In this document: positions 50,901 to 62,400 of the stretch, one piece after another
How positions within the stretch are numbered: position 1 is the first letter of the stretch
Layout of the letters: each line of letters opens with the position of its first letter
Assembly (NCBI GenBank): GCA_025917655.1
Contig: CP084612.1
Location: 1,860,001-1,924,000 of the forward strand
Direction: 5' to 3'
DNA: 64,000 nucleotides
Source of the DNA: Chlorella sorokiniana
Lineage: Eukaryota > Chlorophyta > Trebouxiophyceae > Chlorellales > Chlorellaceae
Position numbers and translations under genes: made by a program
The notes under the pieces: generated by a model
Told to the model about the DNA's origin: nothing
The model's database searches: none
What the model saw: the letters and a program-made list of their open reading frames with translations, nothing else

Positions 50901-53390
50901 TGGGAGCTGGCAATGCCTGGGGGCCAGCCCAGCCTGCTGCTGCAGTCGCTGATGCAGCGGGCTCCCAGCCTGGATGCTCTGCAGGCTTTAGAACCCGCAG
51001 CCAGGTGGGTTGCGCCGCTGTGCTGCTCTCTCAGCTAGTGACATGTTTTCTGGTGTGCGTGTCTGGCTGGCTTGCAGCCACTGCAGCTGTGTGTTGCTGT
51101 GTTGGCAGCACCACGATGAGTGCAGCCCGCCGAGCAGGCAGGCAGCGCTGCATGCCGCCCGCAGCCCGGCTGCCATGCCACGGTTGCGGCCTGTAGGCTG
51201 TGTGAAATCCAGGAGGCAACTCGCTGCGTGGCCGCTCCCGCCGCAGGGAGGCGGGGGCCCCGACGCCTCCGACCCCCGCTTCGCCGCCCAGCTGCTGGAG
51301 GGCGCGCTGCGGGGCAGGCGCTTCCAGCTGGCGGCGGCGCTGCTGGAGCGTCAGCCCGCGGCCGTGGACAACATGGAGAGGTGTGTGGATTCCGCTTCCT
51401 CTGTTCTGCGTTTCCAAGCTTTCCTGATGCTGGATGATGCACTACAGCAGCGATGGCTGTGCACTTTGAAAGGCAGCTGTGGCAGCAGCGTGTTTGCTGA
51501 TGGCGACACAATGTGCGGGCACGCAGCTCTGCTTCTCGCACCCACCTCACCTCTTTGCTGGTATTTCCTGGTACCGCCGGAATCCGCAGGGCCCCCGTGT
51601 GCATGGCGCTACAGTCCCGCGCCCCCACGCCGCTGCTGAAGCAGCTGATCGCAGCGTGCAACGCGCGGCGCTCGGCGGGCGGCGGCGCCGCTGAGGAGGA
51701 CCCCTCTGCAGGCCACCCAGGCGTGCTTGCGGCGCAGGAGGGGCGCGTCGATGTGCTGCAGGCGGTGAGTGGTGTGTGTTTGCGTGTGGAGGGTGGCCGG
51801 TTGGGCGGGGTGTGGGTGGCGTGAGTGCCTGCCCTGCAGATGCATGCTGCTGCAACAGGTTGTTTTTGCCGTAAATCCCCTAACGACCGCTGCATCGGCC
51901 TGCCCTCTGCCGTCGTGCCCTGCCTCCTCACGGTCAGCATCACCCTCTTCTAACGTGTCCCCCCTTCCTCCCTGCTGCCCGCAGCTTCTGGATGGCGGCA
52001 TGGAGCTCGAGTTCCAGACCAAGGCGGGCTCCAAGCGCCAGCGCGCCACGCTGCTGTGCGCCGCGCTGGCCGCGGAGCAGGAGGCGGCGGCGCAGCTGCT
52101 GCTGCGGCGCGCGCGAGAGCCTGGGCGGCGCCGCGGCGCTGGCCACGCATGTGAACGTGGTGGCAAAGGGCGCGACTGCGCTCTTCAGGTAGAGCAGAAA
52201 CATCTGGCAGATTGACAAGAGCTGGAGGGCTCGATTGGTCGTAAGGAGCAGCATCGGCGGGGCTGGAGGCAGCCGCGCATGCTGCACCACTCCTGCCTGC
52301 ACCTCACAACTGTGGACTACCCCCCCCGCCCCCTGCCTGCAGGGCCGTGGAGCAGCTTCCCGCCAGCACCATCATGTACCGCCTGCTGGATGCGGGGGCG
52401 GACCCGTCGGTACCTTGCACGCCGCGCAGGGGCGGCGAGGAGGAGACCACCGCCGTGCACGTGGCGGCGGAGCGAGGGTGGGCGGGCGCTGCCCGCGGGG
52501 TTGTTGGGGGGGCTGCGGCCGCAGCGGATGGCGGCAGCAGCTGCGCTCGCTCCCGAGCCTGCCTGCACACCGGCCCCGGCATGCTTCCCCCTTGCGCGAG
52601 GCTCGCTGCCGCCTTTGAATGGGTGCCCAGTCAGCTTCCTGGCCCTCACGCTCACCGTTCGTTGCGCTGATTCCCCCAGGGACGCCAAGCTGGCACTGCG
52701 GCTGCTGGAAGCTGTGCCGAAGCCGCAGCGCCCCCAGCTGGTCGCGCTGCCCGCCGGCCCCAAGCGCCGCACGCTGCTGCAGCTGGCCCTCGCCGGCTCC
52801 ATGTGTCACCCCGTCTGCCGTCCTCAGTTCCAATGCGCCCCTCCTTCCAGCACCCATTTCTCCACAACACCACCACCTTCAGTTTAGTCTCAATGCGCCC
52901 AGCTTCTGGCACCACTTTCCCACAAAACCACCACCCGTGTGCAGCCCACCGACAAGCGCGAAGAGGTGATGCGCCTCCTGGTGGCCCGCCAGCCCGCCCT
53001 GCTGCACCTCACCAACGCCCAGCAGAAGACGCCCGCCCAGTTCGCCAAGAGCAGGAAGCCGCGAGAAATACTGAAGGTGGGGGGTGGCCGTGGTCCGACC
53101 GTGATGCCGCAGACAGCTGGTGGGGGCGCGGACCGGGCACCCCTGGCATGCATCTCGGCCACCCGCCAGCGTTGACATCCAAACGCCTGTGCGTGGACTT
53201 GTCGAAACATTGCCCCCTCCTACAGAGGCTGGGCGAAGAGTTGCAGGAGGGTCGGCCGCGGTCCGAGGCACAGCCCGGCAGCGGCGATGCTCCAGCCAGC
53301 AGCAGCGCTCCTGCCGCCGGACCAGCGCCGAGCGCAGGCGGAGCTGGCGCCAAGCGCCCTCCAGCCCACGTGCGCCCGGCTGCTTTTTGA
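44997..53390 (+). CDS. CCCH zinc-finger, coiled-coil, ankyrin-repeat region (N-terminal part of a probable giant gene)
   Basis: The start at 44997 gives MPPRGRGSG. A CCCH finger follows at once (LCRFYDTPQGCQRGDSCWFAH; spacing C-x8-C-x5-C-x3-H), then Gln/Pro/Arg-rich and acidic stretches. More than 20 short exons of helical, ankyrin-like repeats come next: QLVPTLVALAPSMGWERVLP, TIVFALLARAGRFGWDSVLD, GRTPLMHALSLQPAPPLLVV, TPLEAAIDSAAPLEVVKALL, MYRLLDAGADPSVP, REEVMRLLVARQPALLHLTN, then QKTPAQFAKSRKPREILK. The exon at 48761-49106 is a nearly pure Glu/Arg/Gln coiled coil (EEAERRRREEAERQRREKEE). CCCH fingers usually bind RNA; ankyrins bind proteins. The open frame stops at 53390, but a donor just before it (about 53365) and an exon at 53485 suggest that the gene continues into the helicase. 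The frame breaks near 45535. Confidence 0.6.
46385..46548. repeat. 31-bp minisatellite in intron
   Basis: About five imperfect copies of a 31-bp unit containing TGATGCTCGACCTCTGTCCC. Copy phase points are at about 46415, 46446, 46477, 46508 and 46539. It lies in an intron of the CCCH-ankyrin gene. Confidence 0.8.
48362..48402. repeat. GCTT/GCCT tetranucleotide repeat in intron
   Basis: About ten imperfect copies of a 4-bp GCTT or GCCT unit lie just before the splice acceptor at about 48402 and form its pyrimidine-rich tract. Confidence 0.75.
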
Positions 53391-53484
53391 TGCTCTTGCA
53401 TGAAACCTGTTTCTTTCAACCGTGCTGCACAGCCCCTCAAGGTGGTGCCTTGATTAGATTTTGCTGCGCTGTCCACCCTGCAGG

Positions 53485-56400
53485 CAGCCGAGAACGACCT
53501 GGCCCGCCCCGGCCCCGGAACGAGCCTGAGAGCCGCAAGCGGCAGCGCATTGACGCGATGGTGCAGCGCCTGCCAGCCGTGCTGGGCCACGCTGCGCGAG
53601 CAGGCAGCGGAAGCGGAGGCCGCCACCGCCTCGGCAGGCGACGGGCAGGAGGGGGCGTCAGCGGGGCCTGCAGACGGGGTGGCGGCGGCCAGCGACGGCG
53701 CGGCCTCGACAGTGACAGAGGTGGTGGCGGCGGCAGTGAAGCAGGCGATGCCTGAGGCGACGCGCGGCGGCGACGCGGAGCACGCAGGTTCTGCTCGCCC
53801 GCTGCATGACGCCCTGCCAGCGCTCCCCCACGCCTCAGGCACAACACTTCACAATGCGTGGCGTTTCCTCGCGGGCAGCATCTACCTTGGTCAAACACCC
53901 CCTCATACACATCTCACCCATCGTGCCCCTTTCACATCCCTGTGCAGACGACGCGTTCAGCGACGGCGACGATCCGGAGGCGGGCGGCGGCGATGCTGAG
54001 CTGGCGGCTGCGGCGCAGGCCGCGGCGCTGCCCAGCGACATGCAGAGCCTGCAGCAGCTGCTGGCAGACTTGCCCTGGTGAGAGGGCGGGGGCTGTGGGA
54101 GCGTCATCCCTGCGACAGGCAGGCTGCAGTGGCCACCTTTGGATTCCTTTGTACCTCTTTGCCCGCCCTCCAGAGATCCTCACACCCCTTCCTCCCACTT
54201 GGGCTCCCCCTCACCCACACACCCACACACAAATGCAGCCCCCACCCCCACACCCACACACCCATACACACACACACACACACACACACCTTCCACCCCC
54301 CACCCACCCCCAACCACACCCCCATCCCACCCCCTCAACCCCGCCACACACACACACACACACACACACCGCCCTCAACCCCCACGCAGGGAGTTCACCA
54401 TCACGAGGGACGCCTGGCACGAGTGGCTGGGCATGGACGCGCCGTACCGGTGGGGAGCGGCCGGGGGCGGTGCGGCGGCGTGCAAAGCGCCTGTCCAGCT
54501 GCCGCTGCTGCCGCCTCTGATGCTCCTTGTCCGCTGGATCCCTGGCACACCTAAGCCTGAGGAGGACGCCCCACTCCTGGCCCCACATCACTCGTATGCC
54601 CTTGCCGGCCCGCCACCCTTTCCGCCTCCCGCCAGGCGCATCGTGCTGCTGCGCTTGCAGCAGATAGGGCTGGGCCTGTGGTCGCGCGACGGCAAGGCAA
54701 AGCGCCTGATGGGCATGCCGCCCACGCTGGAGCTCTGGCGCTGCAAGCTCACAAAGGTGAATTGGCCCCTTATGCACTATCATTTTCCGCAAGCGGCCAT
54801 TCCTCTAGCATCTGTTACCCACTAGAGCGGTTCCTCTCCCCCTCATCGCTGCAGGGCGGCCGCATCGTGTTTGAGGTGGCGGCGGACTACAGCGAGGCGG
54901 GCGCGGCTGGCGGGATATGCTGCGCCTCTGGGTGGGCGCATGCCGCGCAGGCTGCTGCTGCGCATGCTGCCGGCGTCCTGCTGCTGCTGGTCGCGCGCGG
55001 AGGCACCTTCCGTTTGCCGGCCTGTCTCTTCTCGGGCTGGCACCCTGTGTTCTCACCGCTGGGCTGCTGGCACCCTGTGTTTCTCACCGCTGGGCTGGCG
55101 CTGCTCTGCCGGCAGCACTGCGTGACCCATGCCCAGGGTCTCATGAAACCTCTGTCTGCCCCTGCGTTACCGCCAGGTCATCACGCTGGACCACAAGCGG
55201 TACGAGGAGGAGCTGGGCAAGATCCAGGACAGCCACCGCAAAAGCCAGGCGCGGTCCTCTGCCTGCTACAACTGTCTGTCGGATGTTGCGGGTGCTGCGC
55301 AGATCAGTGTGGTGCCTGCATCAGCCGGCTGCAGCTGCTGCCTGCAGCCTGGGATGGCTCACACCATTGCCATGCTGGGCCCCCAGACTCTGCCGCCAAG
55401 CCATGGCCAGCAGGCACCCATGTGCCCTGCTGCGTCACAGGCATGCCAGCGCTGCCCCTTCCTCCCTGCTTGCTGCAGCTGGTCAGGGACAAGCTCAAGC
55501 TCAGGCCCCGCCCCCTGCCTGCCCCTTCCCCGGGCGGCAACAGCCGCGGCGAGCCGCCTGCCCACCCACTACGACGTGGAGGGCGGCGAGGAGGAGGATG
55601 AGGAGGGCGGCGGGGGAGCCGGGCGGGCAGGGCGCCCGGGCAGCGCGGGCGGCGGCGCCACGCGCCTCTACTTCCCTCCTGCCTCTGCCGGGCACAACAA
55701 CTACACCCTGCTCAAGTGAGGGCGCTGCCAAAGATTCATGCTCAGCACCTTTCAACAGCGTGAAGGCAGCTTGGGCATGCAGTAACGCATGCCGCGCAGT
55801 CCCAAGTGCGACTGTTTCAATCCGTTCCTGCTCCGCCACCCTGGCCGGCCGTCACCTCGCGCCTCCTCTCTTTCTTCTTCCGCCCTCCCTTTCCCCCATT
55901 TAGGTTCTACAAGCTGTCCTCGGAGCTGGTGCACGCCGTGATGGCGGGGTTGGACGAAAACAGCGTCGACTTCTCTTTCAGGTGCGCCCCTGGCTTGGGG
56001 GCGGGAGGCTGGCTGGGTTGGGGGCGGCTGGGTGGGTGGGCGCCTGGCTGGGTGGGGGCCCGCTGGCTAGGTGGGTGGGCGGCTGGCTGGGGGCCGGCTG
56101 CCCCGCACGCGATCTGCTTAAATCCCCTCCCCGCGCTGCGTCTTTTACCATCAACCTTTGCCTTTCTGCCCCCCCCTTCCCCCTTCTCCCAGGGTGTCCC
56201 CTGCGGAGCAACGTATCATCGAGCTGGTCCCCTCCCCACCCCGCACCATCATCCTGCTGGGCCGCTCTGGCACAGGTGCGCTTCAAGCGCTGCTGCTGCT
56301 GCCGCCGCCGCTGCTCCCAGCGCTGATGATGGCGGTGGCTTTGCGGGGGCTGCGTGGCCTTGCTCGCTGTCTGTGTGGTGGAGGCACACCGATCGCTTCA

Positions 56401-59400
56401 ACACCCTGTTCTTGGCGCAGGCAAGACCACCTGCTCCGTCTTCCGCATGTGGTCCCGCTGGCTGGCTGCCTGGCAGCAAGGGACCACCTTCAACCAGGTG
56501 TTCGTCACGGCCTCAGCCACGCTGCAGGACCAGGTGCGCTGGCGGGGGAAGCCGGGGGCACTGCTGAACCGGCTTTGACCCCCCCGGCCCATAGTCCCAG
56601 GCACTGGCATGCACCGACTCCTCCTCTATGTTTAATGTTTGATGCATTTGCCCCCGCTCACCCTGCCCCCTGGCAGGTGGCCCGCTCCTTTGCCAAGCTG
56701 CGGGCGGCAGCGGTGCCCGAAATGGCAGAGGTGTTTGCCGAAGCGGCGGCCGCCGAGTACCCCACCCTGCGCGCCGGCTCCATCCCCGCTGAGGCCTTCC
56801 CGCTCTTCCTTTCTTCCCGCCAGTTCCTGCGCATGCTCGATGGTGCGCCTTGCGGGAGGAGGGGTGTGGGAAGAGGGGGGTGGGGGGTCGTGCAGTCGCT
56901 GTTCTGCTTGCCTGCAAAGCGCGGAGGGGGTGCCCGCTGGACTTCCTCCTCATCCCTCTCCCCATCTGCTGCCCTCTGCGATGCCCATTCGCGCCTTTGA
57001 GCCCCCTCCCCCCCAAAACCACCACCACACACACACACACACACATCGAAACACACACACACGCACCCACACGCACACCTTCGCCCCACCCGCCCGCCTC
57101 ACTAATCACACACGCAGGCGCCATCGAGGAGCCCTTCTTCCCGCGCCGCGCCGACGGCTCCATCCTGTGGGGCCGCTCCTCGGGTGACCTGGACTTTGAC
57201 CCCGATGGCATGGGGCTGCGCGTGGAGCTGGATGCGGCTGCGGAGCTGGAGTTTGAGGAGGGGGAGGAGGAGGAGGAGGAGGTGTCGGGTGGGTGGCCGC
57301 CGGCTGGAAAGCCTGTGGCATGTTGTGCCGGCTGATGTTTTGCGCAGCAGTGCGCAGGGGTGGCACTGCTTGATGTGTGTGTGCGGCATGGCTGGGGTCC
57401 AAGGCTCTCATGGAGCATTGAAGGCAGCTTTGGGGGTGCAGTCACCCGGCCCGAGTGTGCCCTCCCGCAGATGATGAGGTGGAGGCTGGGGCAGGGGGCG
57501 GTGGCGGCCCGCAGGCGGCGCCCCCACCAAGTGGCAGCGGCAGGAAGTCACCTTCCCACTCTTTCAGGCATGCATGCGCAGGGGCTGGCCGCGCTGCATC
57601 TCCTCTCTGCCAGCATTGAGCGCCACAGCTTCGCGCAGACTGTTCTTTTCCTTGCCAGCATGACAAGCCACAATCCTGTAGGAGTTATCCGGTACGCTCT
57701 TGATCCCCTCGGTTTGGTTCCCCTGCAGGACATGTGGAAGCAGGTGGCGGGCAAGGAGCTGCGCAGCCGTCTGAAGCCGGGCCTGGTCTGGCTGGAGATC
57801 AGTGAGTGGCTGGGGGTTGAGGCGGGTTGCATGGCGAGCATGTATACCGCCACAGAGCCACCTGAGGCGCTGAAGCCTGGCCGCCTGTTCATAAGCTTGC
57901 CGGCTGCGCCCCAAACCGCTGCCTCCCCTGCGCGCAGTCTCCTACCTTAAGGGCTCAGCCGAGGCCGGGCGAACGGCAGAGGGACGGTGCGTCGGCGGTT
58001 TTTGTTGCCTAGCTGCCAGTTCCATTTCGCTGCGTTCCAACTACTGAACGGCCACAGTAAAAGGACGCATTCATCGCATTCTACAATCCCTTGGTGCCGC
58101 AGGCTGAGCCTGGAGCAATACCTGGACCTGGGGCGCAAGCGGGCCCCCAACTTTGACTGCGACAGCCGCCGCCTGGTGTTCGAGGTGCCGGGGGGGCGGG
58201 CCTGTAGGGCCGGGCTGGCTTGCTGCGCTGTAGTGGAACACGAGCAGCGGCGCACAGGGCATGGCGGCACCCGCTGCTTTCACACCGGACCTGCAGCAGA
58301 GCACGTAGATGGGTGGTGCAGCCTCAAGTCATGGCAGTGCTGCTGCTGCCTGTCCCGCAGGTGTACGAGGCCTACCAGCGGTACAAGCGGCTTAAAGGGC
58401 GGTACGGTGAGCGCCCACCGTTGACTCTCCTGCCTTGACTGTCAATGACATTTTTGCAGCGCATCGCTTCTCGCCAGCAAGGTCCTTCCCGTAGCTCGCG
58501 CGTCCATCGTTGCCGGCCGTCACTTTCTGCCAAGACCCAGGCTTGCCACCCTCCCGCATCCACCAGTTGTGCCGACTCACCTGTCCCTCCCTCACATGTT
58601 TGCCTCCCTCGGCTGGTGCAGACAACGCCGACGTGGTGTCCCACATCTACCGCCAGCTGGCAGCCCAGGGCTACCGCGGCGCCCCCATCCACAACCTGTA
58701 CAGGCACGCAGCGTGTGCAAGCGTGCGTCTGTGCATGTTTGTTTTGGGGTGCCTCACTCGCTCCCTTCCCTCCCTGCTTTCCGTTTGTTCATTTTGGGGT
58801 GCCTCAACCCCACCCTTCCCCCTCCCTGCGTTTCGATCGTGTCTGCCCCCATCCCCCCCCAGCAGGGACGAGGTGCAGGACTTTACCCAGGCCGAGCTGC
58901 TGATGGACCTCCGCATCGTGGCCGACCCCAACGGACTCTTCCTGTGCGGCGACACCGCGCAGACCATCGCCCGCGGCATCGGCTTCCGCTTCACCGGTGG
59001 GGGCCGGGCCGGCTGGCGGCGGCCGCTTCTGGCTGGGCTGCTGGCTGCTGCTGGCTGCTGCTGGGAACCGCTTCCACGGCAGCTGCTGTATAGGGGGACA
59101 CACAGCGTGCCTGGCGTCGCAGCGACTGTGACTAGCATGACGTGCGGCACGTGTTTGCGGTCCACTGCTTTCAACACAAAAAACTTTCTGCTGCCCGCAG
59201 ACATCCAGACGCTGTTCTACGAGGAGCGCCTCGCCCAGCTGGCCGCGCAGGCGGCGGCAGGCGGCGGCGGCGGCGGACAGGCCGGGCGGCGGCGGGCAGG
59301 CACCCGAGGTGCACATGCCGCTCATCGAGCACCTGAAGGTGGTTTTTGGGTGGGCGCTTCCTGTCAGCTGGCCAATCGCAGGCCTGCTTGCCTCTTGCAC

Positions 59401-62400
59401 GCGCCTCCAGGTTGCTTTCTGCGCGTCTCGCGAGGACCGGGCCAGCTCTTCCACACCAGCCTCCTTCAGCCACACCGTTCCGCCCTTTACTACTGCCCCT
59501 CCGCTTCCTGGCACACAACCCTCCCCCCACACACACACCACCCCACCCACCCACACCCACACACACACACACACACACCACCACCACCACTCACACACAC
59601 TCACACCCACCCCTCCCCACACACACACCCACTCCCCCTGGCAGGTCAACTACCGCACCCACAGCGGCATCCTGGAGGTGGCCTCCAGCGTGGTGGACGC
59701 CCTGCGCCGCTTCTTCCCGCAGCACATCGACGCGCTGGAGCGGGAGCGCGCCTTCTTCCAGGCGGGTTGCGGGAGGGGAGAGGGTGTTGGGAGGGGCGAG
59801 GGTTTTGGGAGGGGCGAGGGTTTTGAAAATGGCGAGGGTTTTGGGAGGGGCGCAGGCCCTGCCCCTGCCAGCTCAGCCTCGGAAAGCATGCTGCGGGGGG
59901 AACTCTGTTCACGCGCTGCACACTGGGTGGTTGACGGCTGGCGATGCGAGGGTTTCGACCTAGTTGGTCAGGGGTGCTGCAGAGCTGGGCAGCCTGCTGG
60001 GCAGCTCTCCTGCCTGGTGCCAGGTGCTGGGGTCAGCAGGACCCTGGCCTGGAGGCTGCCGCTTCAACCGCCCACCCCGCCGCATGAGCTGCGACCTTCC
60101 CCCGCCGTGCCTGCCTGCCCCGCTTGCAGGGCCCCAAGCCGCTGCTGCTGTCCACGGTCACCACTGATGACCTGGCCATCCTGCTGAGCTGGAGCGACCA
60201 GGCCGACTCGCAGGTGGTTGGGGTGGGGTGGGGGCTGCTGCTGTTCGGTTTCGCAGCGGCGTGCAGCAGCATGCTGCAACGTTGCAAGGCCGCAGGCGGT
60301 CTGCGCTGCGCTGCCTCGCCACCTTGCTTTCCAATGGACATGTCCCTGCTGGCAGTTGACCCCAGCCACCCTTTCCTTGCTGCTCTGCATCCTCGCAGCT
60401 CCTTCCTCTTGCAATTTCCTCGCATCGTTAACACCCCACCCACACCCGCACCCGCTTCCCCACCCACCCGCCCCACCCACCCCGCTGCAGGTCGAGTTTG
60501 GGGCCCACCAAGTGGTGCTGGTGCGGTCCATGGACAGCGTGGACCGGCTGCCCCCAGGCCTGCGCGACTCCAACGCGCTGGTCCTGACGGTACCGCAAGC
60601 CAAGGGCCTGGAGTTTGACGGTGCGCGCAGCCGCCGCCTGCCAGGGCCAACGCCAGCGGAGGCCCTGCTGCCCGCACCTGGCTGCTTGCCGTGCCGCCAG
60701 CGTGCCGCGCTCTGCTCTGTTCCTGGCTCGGCGCCGCATCTGCCGCTACCTCTGTCTATGCAGAGCCCGGCCGGGGCTCACTGTGTACTGTGCTGCACTG
60801 TACCGTACTGCTCTGTTGTGCTGTACCGCATACGTGTTCCTGGTCAACTTCTGCTCCGAGTCGCCGGTCAAGGATGAGTGGCGCGTGCTGCTGCAGGTGC
60901 CGCTGCCCCGCCCGTCTGCCTGGCTGCCTGCCCGCCTGGCTGCCTCTCTGCCCGCCTGGCCGCCTGCCTGCCTGCCGGCGCGCGCGACGTTCACAAGAGC
61001 AGGAAAGGGGTCAATCTAGGTGGTGGTCGCTGCACGCTCCCAGCGGCACTTTGTTGCCTTCGAGAGCCCGCTGCCTTGCCCCTGTACTGCCTCTAATCCT
61101 GCAGTACCTCGAAGAGCTGGAAGAGCTGGAGGCCAGCAAGGGCTGCGCGGCCCTGCCCGGCAAGCGCGGGCTGGCGCCCGCAGAGGCGGCGGCGACGGGG
61201 TTGGCGAGCTTGGGCGAGGCTCGCTGCGCCCCTGGTGCGAGCCCGCCCCTTGCAGTCGATGGCCTGCCATTTGCTGCGTCTTGCGGTTGCTGGTCTGCTT
61301 TTGTTGCGTTTGGGTGCACAGATGGGGCAGCTGCCCGCCCTTGCCGCCCCTGTCGTCGAGCCGCGCCACCTGCCGAATCCATCCCGCAGGCCTTTGACTC
61401 CGCCCCAGCACAAGCTGCTGTGCGAAGAGCTGAAGCACCTGTACACGGGTGGGTGCGCGCTGCCTGGCCGCTTTTCCCCCGGCCAATTCAATGGGGCAGC
61501 AGGCCAGCGCCCGTGACCCACCTGGGCGCCGCCGCCCGCCGCCTGCTTGCTGCGCGACGCCTGCACGGCCTCCCTCTCCGCTCGTGCCAGGCCTGGCACC
61601 CATCCCATGATCCTTCCCTCAAAGCTACCCAATGCTTGCGCCTGTGCTTGCTTCCGTGCTGCCACCTGCCACTCTTTAACTTGCCTGCTGGCCTGACACA
61701 GGTTTCATGCCTGTCTGCCGGCCTGTCCCCTCCCCCTGCAGCCGTCACTCGGGCGAAGAACTCGGTGGTGGTTTACGACGACAACCCGGCGGCCCGCGCC
61801 CCGCTCTACTACTACCTGGCCAGGAGGGGGCTGGCCCGCGTGGTGGCGCGCTCGCTGATGGAGGTGCGGGGCGCGGGGGCCTGCCGGCAGTACGCAAGCG
61901 GTACCGGCGCCGCCCGCCATTCTTTGCATTGTTGTTCAAACGGCGGTGTGCTGTGCGCCCGGCCTGTCAGCTCAGCACAATGCCTTCCTTGTGGCGTGTG
62001 GCCCAGCAATCGCGCCGGCTGCGCCACGTGAGCTGCACCGTACGGCCTGTTCTGACCTCCTCCATCCGTACCGCCTGCACCGGCTGTACCGCCGCAGGAG
62101 GGCGTGGACAGCAAGGACCTGGGCATCACTGCGGCGCGCTCCACCCCCGCCGACTGGGCGGGACAGGGGTACCGCCTGCTGGGGCAGGGGGTGTTCGAGG
62201 CGGCGGCGCGCTGCTTTGAGCGGGGGGACGAGGCGCGGGCGCAGGTGGGGGCTGGCGGGTGGAAGGGAGGTGCGGGGTGGAGGGTGCCGTGGCAGCAGAA
62301 CGCGTCGCTGCTGCTGACAAGGGCAGGACTAGGTTGAAGCTCAAGAGTGACATAAGATGGCGCGCAAGCTGCTCATGTTCTGACACTCAAGTGCACCCAT

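Noticed and set aside
54215-59640. CA-rich tracts considered as telomere-like or centromeric repeats
   Set aside because: They are simple microsatellites confined to introns of one gene. No TTTAGGG-type telomere unit is present.
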